The notes under the pieces were generated by a model, which saw only the letters and a list, made by a program, of their open reading frames with translations, was not told the DNA's origin and made no database searches. A stretch of DNA of 64,000 bases. Source: Coffea arabica. Lineage: Eukaryota > Streptophyta > Magnoliopsida > Gentianales > Rubiaceae. Position numbers and translations under genes: made by a program. Of the stretch, positions 42,452 to 53,964 are shown one piece after another. Every line of letters starts with the position of its first letter. The first letter of the stretch is position 1. The stretch lies in assembly GCF_036785885.1 (NCBI RefSeq), contig NC_092329.1, positions 6,572,001 through 6,636,000 on the forward strand, in the 5' to 3' direction.

Positions 42452-42510
<59 letters not shown>

Positions 42511-42722
42511 ATATGTAATTGCATCTCATAATTAAAATTTGTGTACTTATTGCAACTATTATAATTGGAAAGGACATACAATCTCTTGCAGGAGTGTGGT
42601 TGATGCATTGCCATCTTGAACGTCACATAAGCTGGGGGATGGAAATGACCTTCATTGTTAAAAATGGAAAGCGTCCGCAGGAAAAATTGCTGCCTCCACC
42701 TCCCGACATGCCACTTTGCTAA
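39521..42722 (+). CDS. Laccase Lac-6 (six exons, complete)
   Basis: Secreted plant laccase. Exons 39521-39622, 39902-40053, 40135-40385, 40878-41006, 41151-42098, 42592-42722; 570 residues, GT-AG junctions and conserved phases throughout. A second in-frame ATG follows the first immediately, so the true start may be 39524. The signal peptide ends near TQA and is followed by LIHRYKFV. Copper motifs: HWHG at 84-87, [15 protein letters not shown] with His129/131, HPMHLHG at 471-477, [12 protein letters not shown] at 533-544 with T1 Cys534 and axial Met544. It ends [10 protein letters not shown]. Exon 3 is six bases longer than in the other copies, giving [13 protein letters not shown]. Exon 5 keeps the SKEFPVDVP segment that Lac-3 and Lac-4 have shortened, which suggests it is nearer the ancestral state of its subgroup. 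Intron 5 contains a (TA)n microsatellite. The substrate is unknown. Confidence 0.94.
42455..42507. repeat. (TA)n microsatellite in Lac-6 intron 5
   Basis: About 26 uninterrupted TA units between the fifth and sixth exons of Lac-6. Likely length-variable between individuals. Confidence 0.95.
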
Positions 42723-45700
42723 TGTTGCTTAGACAAAGTATTACAAGTCTTGGACTACTACGGTTTGCAGCGGCTCTAAAGTCAGCTTGTCAATGAGGCA
42801 CAAAAATAATGTAAACCTAGTTTCTTTCTTTAGTATTTGCGAGTAATCTTAAGTAGATGGTGTGACTTCAGTCTCGTGAATAATAGTTTTTGGCACCTTC
42901 AAGAATGATACAAAAAAAAAAAGAAGAAATAAATCCATGCATCAAATGTAGGATGTAATATGTTACTAAAGAAAAAAAAAGGCTTAGTACGTTATTTAAG
43001 TTCCTTTTTTTTGTTTATGTTTGCTTACATTTTGAATGAAGTCATGTTTACACTTGATTGTGTAATTCATTGTGTTTCAAATAGGGTGGTAATTATTAAT
43101 ACAAAAGAACCTTCAGTTATCTTTAGTTATATTTGTATAATGATGACAATAAGTATAAAACAAAAAACTTCCTAACTATCTACCCAGAGTTGCTAAAAAA
43201 ATATTAATAAAGTGAAAATATTAATCTTGGTTCAGCATTAAAACTTTATTGCAATTATTGTGCTAAATTCATATGAAAATTTTTGGATTCTACTCCAATT
43301 TTATTCTTGCAAAGATTTCAAATGAAATTTTACTGATTATATAAAGTTATGGCATTATGATGTGTTGAAGAAAATTATGAGATTTTAAAAATTACAATAG
43401 TAGTCATTCAATATTTTCATATTTTGCCTCCATTTTGACTGCAGTAGTCTTAATTCTCATTCAAAGCGAAGTAGTATATATATTTTTTATATGTTAACAA
43501 TTAGACTTTTTGATATTAAGTGAAAATCAGTCTATTTAAAGTATTAATCTTTCCCACTAAAATGGTATTTTTTTGTCACTCTGTAATAGATGATAAATTG
43601 GTCATTTCATCAATTACTTGGATGAAATTAAATTTTGTATTATGTTTTAGTTGATTGTGTACAGTGCCCATTAAGATACTTTAGGGTGTAAACGCAACTA
43701 CTCTAATAGTTCGTGGGACTTTTATGCAATTAACCCCATAATCTAATCAAATGATACCCGATCTTTTCAGATTTTATTCGGGCCGACTACGCACACGATC
43801 TGACGTATCTGGACTAACGGATAGAAAGCTGGAAATTGGACTTAATTCGCATCCCTGCGCTAACTCAAAACCCAATTCTACCCACAACCGTGACAATGAG
43901 CCCAACTACAGAGTCTCAAAATCCAATACCAATAAGCCCAAGATTTGCACTAATTTGATGTATCCAGCCTCAATCAGCAAAGAAAGTTCCACAGCCAAGA
44001 GAATGAAATATATTACGAATGGGTTGATTTTTAAAAATAATTTTTTAGATTCATGTTAATGCGTGATGTTGATGAAGTGAAAAAGAAAAGTACTTTTTCT
44101 TTATCTAAATCTTTTGTGTCCAGAATGAAATATTCTCCTTTTTCATGGAGAAAAGTTTGCACAGTATCTGAATTTTTTTTTCCTGATGACACTTCCATAT
44201 TAGTGGCGTTCAGCAATAATTGGTGATTTAGATTATTAAGGAAATGGAGAAAAAAAATTTCCAATTTGACGTTAATGCTGTTTCTTTTGCTTGTTTATAA
44301 GCCTAATAGAAAAAAAAAAAAGTTTATCAGGCGAACATTTGTGCAAAGTTGCAACAAGTTTAGCACTTATTTCTAGCCCCAGTGACATACTTGTCTTATT
44401 TTACATATATGTTCGTGGACGAAATGCAGCCTAATTCGTAAGACAATTTACCTATACTTAAGAGATCTTGAGTTTGAGCCATCAAAAAGATAAGTGAAGA
44501 ACTACTAGGTCCACTACTGATCCATGGATTCTTTCAAAAACAAATAAGCAAAAAAAAAAAAAAATGATTTAAGGAACGTGGGGGAATTTGCACGCATAAT
44601 AAAAATCTAGATGCGAGCTGCATCTGGACGGTCTTCACCTGCATAACAAGAATTCTAATTATTCTATACTATTGCAGCTTGCTTGCACAGAAATTGCCTT
44701 GCAACTTGCTTGCCCGAACAATTGCATAGAAATTGCCTATAAAAGTGCAATATACGTAATCACGGTCTTAATGATTTTGTCGGGCTGCTGACCTTTCGAT
44801 TAAATTAGTGACATTGCAAATATCTTGTGTTGTGTTAGTCCTCGGACTACTTAATTACAACTCACTTTGGGCAAATGTGGCGTGTGTTACTTCATTTTTT
44901 GTTAGGTTCATAATCAGGAAATTATGTTCCACATTGATTTTAAAAGTGGAGAAATTACGCTTAGTATGTAAATGAGGGTTCAAGACCTAACAATTTAAAC
45001 ATTTGGATTAACGTTAAGTTCCTAACTTACGTATTGGACCTCTTTAACAAGTGACTTAATATGTAATTAAAATGTAAGTAAGAGTTCGGAACCCAACAAG
45101 TTAAACTCTTGGCTCAAGATAATCTTTTGGACGAATTTAACACTTAAGTAAGTAAGAATTTGAAACCTAATCATTTAAACTTTTGAATCAACGTTGGGAA
45201 TCTTTTGGACTAACACTGAATTCCTAACTTGTATATTGCACCTCTTTTAGTGTTTCTTCCTAACAGTACTTTAGTTATCTTTACGAAGCCAAGGCAATGT
45301 TCTTGACTTACAGATTGCACCTCTTTGAGTGTTTCATCCTAACAATTTTTGAGTTATTTTTACGAAGCCAAGGTCGGAGAACGCAGACAAGAAGCTGTAA
45401 GGTCGGAGAATGCAGACAAAAAGCTGTAATTGAGAGAATCAGTAGGTGAACCAAAAGACCATACTACTGAAGCTCTCGTCCCAAATAGAATGATTTTTAA
45501 GGGCGTCCCATTTGCTGAGACTGTTACCGATTTTTTGGTTGGAAAGTAGTCAAAAGCATGCTTCTAGTCAAGCAGTTCACACAAAAATTTCTCAGCAACT
45601 CGGTTTACAATTTAAAAACTGATCACATGTTATTTTCTATAGTGTTGTTTCAAAAAAAAAATGAAGAATAAGAAGAAGAAGAAGAAAGAAAGAAAGTATT

Positions 45701-46742
45701 GAACTCATATTGCTGTGGAACTGGATTAGACCTTTTCCTCATCTTTAGGTCCAACGAATTTGTACAATCTGATTTATACATTTTTATTACTAGTTTGTGC
45801 ACCCCGGTGAATAAAAAAGTTTAAGCTTCACCTTCTACCAATTCAACGTTCTAATTTGAACTCAGTTATACTTTAATCAGCAATTTTTATATCTCAAGTT
45901 GAAAGCCATTCAAAAGGATGACATGTAATCAAAATTGAAGGAAATAATTTTGACACGAAAGCAATGGCGTGTCTAAGGTGTTTTGACCACATTTTTCCTT
46001 CATTACGAAAGATTGAAAGATTCAAGATTGGGAGCAAAGAGAGTTGGATTCAGTCCTGCTTATCTGTTTAGTCATACTGACCCAAAATTGACATGTAGTT
46101 AGATTCAGGATTTACCATATACTAGGAGAATTAATATTGTACAATGAGACACCAATTTTATATACTACGATAAATTAGGATGCACAGACGCATGAGTTAT
46201 AGACAAAATGTTCGCATGTATTCACGAGTCTTCAACTTCATATATATTAAAACCTCTTTAGCTGAAGACTAGATTATGCCGTCTTCAGTGGTGATCCCCG
46301 AATCTTTGTTGCTTAATATAAAATGCAGTTGTCACTCTCTAAACTTAAAGCTTGTTAAAGCGAGTTTGTTTAAGCTATTGATTTGAACTTTGAGCTATTT
46401 GAAAGTTTCCATGCTTTTGGAGGCAGCTGATAAATTGATTTTCAAAAGCAAGAGTTCATCTTAAATTTCGCCTCTACTACGAGGGAAAATCTAATGAAAT
46501 CTTCTGTGATGATGACAATCGAAGTAACCACAACCAGGCGTGCAAGTTCCAGCTGGTTTAAACTTGCTTTTGGTATATATATATATAACGCACTTTACAA
46601 TCCCACTAGTATTTGGCAAAATTCCTCTTTGTCGACCATTTTGCTTAATTGGAAAATGATATGAAAATTCTAGCCTGTATTTTAGAAGACAAACTACGAA
46701 ATTTTGGAGAAAAAATAGCTCATTTTGTCTGTGGTGGAGGAT
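42723..46742. other. Intergenic after the laccase cluster
   Basis: No gene is supported. It is mostly AT-rich unique sequence with A-runs, a block of degenerate tandem repeats (44950-45427) and a GAA-rich run near 45663-45695. The open frame at 43751-44059 is Asn/Ser/Lys-rich low-complexity without family features. Confidence 0.5.
44950..45427. repeat. Degenerate tandem repeats of two sizes
   Basis: Three diverged copies of a ~90-120-base unit carry AAGACCTAACAATTTAAAC-type sequence (about 44985, 45080, 45155). An ~84-base unit with TTGCACCTCTTT(T/G)AGTGTTTC and TTTACGAAGCCAAGG occurs at 45236 and 45316. A 29-base unit beginning AAGGTCGGAGAA occurs at 45370 and 45399. Confidence 0.75.
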
Positions 46743-49080
46743 CATGGGCGTGAATGTGTGTTAAGTTTTTCCCACAACAATTGTAAAAGGGGCAAGATGC
46801 TTGGTTATAAGTAAAAGAAAAAGCCCCATGCTTTGAGTTAGCTTTTGGGGTGAGAAGCACCCAACACTGATATCAAAATCTGATTATAATGCCTCCTTCC
46901 AATAGACACTCAGATGAAATATTGATTTGTCCCTATCCAGTACTCGTCGGATGATAGATTGATGATATGATCAAACTTAAGGGCCCGATGCGCGAGGGAA
47001 AAGCTAGCCTCATCCCTTAAGCTAGTTTTTTCCAGTAAAGACTCGGATAAAATGTTGCTCATCGGATAAAAGATTGATGTGATTCCAACCTAGTACTCGT
47101 CGGATGAAAAGTTGGTGTTGTTCGAACCAAAGGCCCAATGTATAAGGGGGAGACTATTGAGTTTATCCCACTGGGATGGGAAGGTCTAATAGCACCCAAC
47201 ATTGGTATCAAAACCTAGTTATGCCAACTCCCCCAATAAACACTTAGATGAAATATCGCTCGTTGGATAAAAGGTTGATGTTGTCCCAATCTAGTACCTA
47301 TCTAATGAAAGGTTGATGCTATTTCAACCTAGGACTTGATGTGTGAGGGAAAAATTATTGAATTTATCCCACATCAATTGCAAAAGGAATAGGATGCTTA
47401 ATTATCAATGAGAGGAAAAACTTCACTCCTTGAACTAGTTTTTAGGGTAGGAAGGCCCAATAGTACCTAACACTAGTATCAAAGTCCAGTTACGATGACT
47501 ACCTCAGTCAACACTCTCGGATCAGCCCATGGAAAGATTGTGATAGGATGGGAAGATTGTTGAGCTTACCTTATCGTCAGATGATAGGTTGAGATAGGAT
47601 GTTTAGTTATAAGTGTAAGATACCTGTTGGATGATAGGTTGATGATCTGATCCAATCTAAGGTCCAATATATGAGAGGGGAGATTATTGAGTTTATCCAT
47701 ATAGCTAAGGTCCGATGTATGAGAGGGGAAAATGTTGAATTTTATCTGAGGGGTGTGGCTTTTCCTTACACTACCACTTCGATAGCTGATATACGATAAA
47801 GTCAACAATCTCCCCCTTATAGCTTAACAATCTCCCCCTTATCCTACCTAAAGTCAACAGTCTTCCCCTTATCCCATCTACCCCTTCTATAATCGATATC
47901 GGATAAAGTCAACTATCTCTCTCTTATCCCTCAACAATCTCTCCCTTATTTCACATCGGTTATGGAAAGGGTGAGACTTTTTTTCACACTTATAACTAAG
48001 CACACATTTCCCACATCAATCCCTCTCTCTTATCCCACATTGGTTATGGAGGTGAGAGTTTCTCTCGCACTAATAACCAAGTTCTCTTATCCCTCAACAA
48101 TTCCCCCCTTATTCGACATCAGTTATGAAAACTGTGAGACCTTCTCTCGCACTTATAACCAAGCACCCTAATCCCTCAACAATCTTTCCCTCTCCTTGTC
48201 CCACATTGGTTATGAAAGGGATGAGATTTTCCTCACATTAATAACCAAGTTCATGGAATGAGTAAGACTTTCCCTCACACTAAGAATCAAGTTCCATTAT
48301 CCTACATTGGTTATGAAAGAGGTGAACCTTTCCCGTACACTAATAACTAAAGCACCTTTCTCTCACACTATCCCACATCGGTTATAGAGGGAGTGAGACT
48401 TTTCCACACACTAATAACCAAGCTTTATGGAAGGGGTGAGACTTTCCCTCATACTAATAACCAAGTTCATGGAAGAGGTGAGACTTTCCCTCACACTAAT
48501 AACCAAGTTCCCTTATCCCACATCGTTATGGAAGAGGTGAATCTTTTTCTTACACTAATAACCAAGCACATTTCCCTCACACTATCTCACATCGGTTATA
48601 GAAGGGTTGAGACTTTCCCATATTGATTATAGAAGGGATGAAACTTTCCCTCATACTAATAGCCAAGTACCCTGCTTCTTTTTTTCACAACCGATATGAG
48701 ATAACGATATGAGATAAATTTAACAATCTTCTTTTCACAATCGATATGGGATAAACTCAATAATCTTCCCCTCACAACTGATATGGGATAACAATACGAG
48801 ATAAATTTAACAATCTTTTCCTCACACATTGGACAATTTTTCATCCAAGTATCTACAGGAGAGTTGTCTTAACTAGGTTTCGATACCAGTGTTGGGTGCT
48901 ATTAGACCTTCTCAACCCCAAAGCAGTTCAAAGGGTGAGCCAAACTTTGACACCACAGTTGGGTGTTATTGGCCCTTCTCACCCTAAAAGCAGTTCAAAG
49001 AGTGAGGCTTTCCCTCACACTTATAACCAAGGACCTGTGCTTTTCACAACTAATTTGCGATAAACTCAACAATGCGTAAC
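46743..49080. mobile_element. Scrambled TRIM-like LTR element array
   Basis: Several LTR-end-plus-primer-site joints are visible: GGGGTGAGAAGCACCCAACAC then TGATATCAAAATC (46868); GGGAAGGTCTAATAGCACCCAACA then TTGGTATCAAAACC (47200); GGAAGGCCCAATAGTACCTAACAC then TAGTATCAAAGTCC (47483); and an inverted one near 48875 (GATACCAGTGTTGGGTGC). Interiors repeat GTCGGATGA(A/T)A(A/G)G(A/T)TTGATG motifs, and purine tracts such as AAGGGGGAGA precede TATTGAGTTTATCCC LTR starts. There is no gag or pol coding. This fits TRIM elements with LTRs shared in a row, followed by inverted pieces from 47560 on. Confidence 0.65.
47945..48670. repeat. Minisatellite-like array, about 12 degenerate units
   Basis: About twelve units of 40-85 bases, each with a GGTTATGGA(A)GGGGTGAGAC core followed by TTTCCCTCACACTAATAACC. 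Cores begin near 47957, 48041, 48121, 48208, 48254, 48309, 48379, 48425, 48471, 48526, 48594 and 48628. Many units are preceded by CCCACAT(C/T)GG. The motifs are parts of the TRIM-like LTR around them. Confidence 0.8.
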
Positions 49081-51898
49081 CAATGGAAAGCAAGATTTTC
49101 AGCTGGGGTTTAAATGGACGTTTATGGTCATGGTAATAGGGCACCAATCAATTGATTAATTCAATAACTAATGTTAATGGGATGCCAATACGACATTTAT
49201 TCTAGGGGCTAAAAAACCTTAATTGAATTAAGAGAAAGAAATGTTAAGATTCCAGCAGAGTGTGTATGGTCTGGATAAAGTCGGCCGTTCCAACTATTCA
49301 GTAACGCTGGTCCCATTTGTTGTTGTTGTTATGGTTGATTTTTCTTTTTAAAAAAATGCATGCTGGTCCCATTTGTGATGAACTGTAATCATTGTGTTCT
49401 TTCTTAAAATTGATATTTGTGAAAAACTATGGCATGTATTATGATTGTCAATTCTCTGCTCTATACAATACTCTTAGAGATAGCTGTCACCAAATTTGAA
49501 ATATATATATATATATATATGTGCGCGCAGACACACATACGCATACATAGAATTGTGTTGTCCTTGTTCTCGTCCTCGTCACGATAATCAGAAAGAGGTA
49601 GGAAAGTGTTTGGATAAAGAGACTTGTAAAAAGATCAAAAGAAGGGACATAAAAAAACAAACATGCGTTGAAAAAAAGAACAAATGCCGGAAACTAACAA
49701 CACCAATACCTGATAATGTTGTTGATGGTAGATAAATTCATTGTACATCATGAAGGATTCAGTTAACATCTGAGAGGCGGTAACAAGAGACAATTCGGTG
49801 AATGGTTAATTGGTGGCTCTACCGGAGGCCCTCAATCCAAAATAATGTCTGTTTTTTCCATGAACGCCTGGCCAGTAGACCTTCAAGCAAGAGGCTTAGG
49901 CGTTTCAATTAAGAAAGGCAAGTTGGGATTACTAAAGGTACAAGCCAAATCACACACATAAATAAACAGAAGTATATAGTCATATGTAGGGTTGATATGC
50001 CATCTACTCTCGCATGCAAAACAATTGATGATTGCATGACGATTTGACTAGACAATTTGTTTACTATGAATTATATGTGAATTCGATGTGCAATTGTTTG
50101 TTGTCAAATGTAAAACAACATATCAGAACAGTATCAAATGGTTTCTATTCTTTCGGAATCAGAAGGCTGAGGCTTTGAGCACGATTTAATTAGCTTAATT
50201 AGCAGCAATGCTAGAATGCAACCTGACCGCATGCGTCCAAATTATGAGTTCACTATAGGCAGACCTAACCAAGATGATTCTTTTAACAATATAAAAGAAC
50301 TGCAAGTAGCTTTAATTACTATAGATAGTATTGCAAGAATGTTGTATTGACCCTTTCCAACGATTGATAATTAACTATGTACTTGCATAATTATGTATGT
50401 ACATAATTAACAATGTAGTAGCTTTTGACTATATACGTACATAATTGTATCCATGAAAAGCAAATACCCATCTACTGCCTTAATAAGGATGTCAATAAGA
50501 ATTCTCCCAAGTACATAATTAACTATCAGGCTGTGGGATTGGTCACAACTCGTTTTAAACAAACTCGTGCATCTTTGGTTCCCTCTACTTGGGAGAGAAT
50601 TCTTGTTGACATCCTTAAGTAATAATGGCACTCCCTTCTATCTTTTCGATTATGTCAAGTAGACAAAAAATATTTCTATCCTTAATTCCATTTAGAACTA
50701 TTACTGTTTTATCAAGTTGTGACTAAACCAGAAGTGATGGTATCTTTTATGTTCAAAAGAATAGAAAAAATTATGGCTTTTGTCATAAACAAACAAACAA
50801 ACAGACAAATATGGGAGTGTCAACTAAACTTCCCAGAAAGTGTACCAAACATTTGCAATTTAACATGTGCTCATCATTCTTGAGCCGCCATGGATTAAGT
50901 GGAAAACAAGTCACTGGGCAGAAGTTGAAGTCGTTTTAGTTAAATCCTTTTCAAGTCAGGAATTTCAATTTTTAACTCATAATATAGTACCGTGTAATTG
51001 ACCGACCAGCACAAATTTTCTTAGTCAACATGGGAATTAAGTCAAGTTGAAGCAAATACAAGTCCGGAATGAGTGGCTTCTGAAGATGAGTTGATGATGA
51101 AGCCAGAAGAAGCAGCACATAGTTTCTGTATAAGTTAATGGCTGCGTGACTTATTCTGCCACTCACGACATTTCTCCTTTGCAGAAGAGTTTTTTTTTTC
51201 CCACTTATGTTCCTCATTGAATTGACCCTAATAATAATATATTCCAGACATATTTCACTATCCCATTGTCCTCTTTCCCTTCCACCAAAAAGAATCAATT
51301 ATGTGTTAATCGAAGCCCTCTAACTATTTTGTTCTAATAAAAAATTTCACACAGGTACAATCCACAAGTGGAAATATTTTTTGTTTAACCCGTTTAAAAT
51401 ATGTTTAGAACCAGAGACTTAGTCCACGAATGGGAGTTTGTTTAATGAGATTCCTGTTTAGTTAGGAATCCTCCAAGAAGCAAATCGAAGAGGGAACTAA
51501 AGAAAAGGAATTACTCCTAAAATATGGTACATCCGCTAGCATATACCATGAAAAAGTAGATCGTCTGTGAGTAGTATTTTGATTTGTACATCCAAGTGCA
51601 TGTAGTAGTGGATAACTTTTGCATTACTAGCATAGAATGATATTGCGAAGTAGTTACTCTTAACTTTTACAGTTTGAACAAGAGTGCTGTTGAAGGATCC
51701 TTGACTAGGAAACCCTGAGTGGTACACTTGTCGCACGTTTTATTGGGTACAAGTACAACATAAGGTTTACGAATACATATTTTTCCACAGCAAAACTATC
51801 ACAAAGAACAAGAAAGGAGTACAGAAACAGTAGAATCACCCTAACAGGCACCGAACTAGTTCAATACAAATATTGGAAACCATACGAGGATAATTAAA
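49081..51898. other. Intergenic up to CYP78A
   Basis: No gene is supported. It includes an AT microsatellite (49501-49520), an inverted repeat (50485-50616) and, at its right end, the 3' flank of the P450 gene. A Lys-rich open frame at 49496-49735 begins inside the microsatellite and is probably spurious. Confidence 0.5.
50485..50616. repeat. Inverted repeat with 28-30-base arms and 74-base loop
   Basis: AAGGATGTCAATAAGAATTC (50485, continuing TCCCAAGT) is mirrored at 50587-50616 (ACTTGGGAGAGAATTC, then TTGTTGACATCCTT) with one mismatch and one 2-base bulge. A transcript would form a long hairpin. It could be a small MITE or an miRNA-like foldback; neither is shown. Confidence 0.7.
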
Positions 51899-53964
51899 TT
51901 AGGTCAATAATGCACCATTTCTTGGAACAACCACAGCTGAGAGTGGCTTCTTCATCTCACTTGACAGCTTCAATACCTCAGTCAAATCAACTGGCTGAGC
52001 TTCATTGTTCTGAGCCAACATGAAATTCTGCACCAATTTAGCCACCCAAAGGCTCACAGTCGCAAGTCCTAGGTTCTTCCCTGGACAAACCCTACGGCCT
52101 GCTCCAAATGGTGCAAGCCTAAGGTCATTTCCTCTCACGTCCAAATTTACACCACCAGCCCATGGTATGAACCTCTCCGGCTTGAACATCCATGGCTCAT
52201 CCCACACCTGAGGGTCATGTGTTATAGCCCACATGTTAACCATGGCAACTGTGTTGGCTGGTATGACCATCCCATTGCTCAGGTGGACATCATCCGTCGA
52301 TAAACGGGCCCACGACATAAGGGGTCCTGGTGGATGCAGCCTCAGAGTCTCTTTGATCACAGCCTGAAGGTAGGGTAGCTTAGCCACGTCTGCATCTGTG
52401 ACACTTTTATCTCCCAAAACATTTTTCAGCTCATTGTAAAGATAGGTTTGGACTTGAGGGTGCAAAACTAATTCTGCCATGATCCACTCAGTTAGAAGTG
52501 CAGTAGTGTCTGTGCCCCGAAAAATCATTTCCTGTAAATCATGTACATCAACAGGCAGCTAAATAGTCACTTGGCTAAGTGCCGAAGAATAAAATTTTGT
52601 TTCTTTTGTGTTGGTCACCAGCAAAAGAATCGAATTCTTGAAACCATACCTTAGGAACCAAAAATAAATTACATTTAGTCTAATGCAAATACTGCAACAA
52701 CCCAACCTACCTAATCAGTCCTAAAAAGGTTAAGTTTTATTTTCTTTTAAGAAAGGTCATTTTCAGCGTGCTCTGGTGCAAAAGTCCAGGTATATACTGT
52801 CGAAATTCGTTAAGAGATAGAAAGTTATTTCCCAGGAAGACCTTCATGATCCCTTTAGAAAATTGTTTGCCAGTTGGCATTTAATTGGCATGAAAGAAAT
52901 AATTTACATTATCAAACAGAAAAAATGGCATGCCATCTAGTAGTGGTAAAGAGAATTGAAATGCATTTACTAACCCATAGAACAGCGACCATATCATCTT
53001 CATCAAGCTTTTCTTCACCTTCTAGAGAGAGCAAAACATCGACAAAATCAGAATCATCGGAGACCTCAGACGACTTCCCAACGCGATGTTCTTCAATAAT
53101 CTTTTTAACAAGTTTTCTAACCCGAATGACAAGAGCTGAACAACGTTGTTGAATGCGAAAAGGGTCATAAAAATTTTTCAACCAGGGCAAATGATCAGAC
53201 CAATTGAATTCTCCCAAGAGCTCAAACCCTTCTCTGACCATTTCATGCAATTCTTGAGCCTCTTCACTAAGTGATGTCGTTTCATACCTTTTACCAAACA
53301 CAATTTCCATTATATTGTTTAAGGAAGCTACTTGTAGGTATTTTCTAAGGCTTACAAACCCTTGCATGGTTTGCTCCTTGGAAATGGCCCTTAACATAGC
53401 TGCGCATTCTAGCTGACGTCCAGCTTCATGGGCTAATATGCGCTTGGGTGCAAAGAGGTGAGATGAGGCAATTTTCCTCAAAAGCCTCCAGTAGGCTCCA
53501 TTGGGAGCGAAACCGATGGCTCGGCTAAACATGAGCTGCTTAGCCGACTGTTTTATGGGACGGCTGGAGAAGTGGGGTGAGGTCAAGATCTCACGAGCCG
53601 TTCGTGGTTCGGAAGCCACTACGACGGGAGTTGATCCCAAGCTGAACGCCATGAGTTGACTTGCACCATGGCTTGAAGCCATGCATGCAAGAGTTCGGTG
53701 AGCCAAGCCGTGGCTCAAGTTGAATAAGCTGCCTATAATTGGAAGGCCCCTGGGTCCGGGGATTGGAACTTGGCCTAACTCGTTCCGGCCAGCTCTCCAT
53801 GCAGGCCCTCCAGAAGAGAAAGCCCAAGCAATGAGCCCTGCAGCTAGGAAGAACATGGCAGTAGAGAACAAAATCCAAATGTTGCATAAGTTCTGGGATT
53901 CAAGAATTGCTGGGAGTGTAAAGAACACCCACCAATTATCCTCCGAGACTGATGAAAAATCCAT
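51899..53964 (-). CDS. CYP78A: Cytochrome P450, CYP78A family (two exons)
   Basis: Membrane-bound plant monooxygenase of the CYP78A family, whose members act non-cell-autonomously on organ, leaf and seed size (established for KLUH/CYP78A5 and relatives). Exons 53964-52975 and 52531-51899 with one GT-AG intron of 443 bases; 540 residues. N-terminal membrane anchor about 27-49, proline hinge [10 protein letters not shown] at 66-75, I-helix FRGTDTT at 334-340, ExxR (KETLR, Glu391/Arg394), PERF at 448-451, heme loop [10 protein letters not shown] at 472-481 with Cys479. The conserved [11 protein letters not shown] intron position is typical of the family. An in-frame ATG exists at 54117 (51 codons more), but a TATTTAA box at 54084-54090 implies transcription starts downstream of it, so 53964 is preferred. 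Which CYP78A subgroup it belongs to is not decided here. Confidence 0.94.

Noticed and set aside
42343-42626. Open frames encoding long Tyr-Ile repeats
   Set aside because: They are translations of the (TA)n microsatellite in Lac-6 intron 5.
47945-48670. Regular repeats considered as a CRISPR array
   Set aside because: Units are degenerate, spacers are not unique sequences of constant length, and the genome is a plant; they are LTR-derived tandem repeats.
49496-49735. 79-codon Lys/Cys-rich open frame
   Set aside because: It starts in an AT microsatellite, has no recognisable domain and no supporting context.
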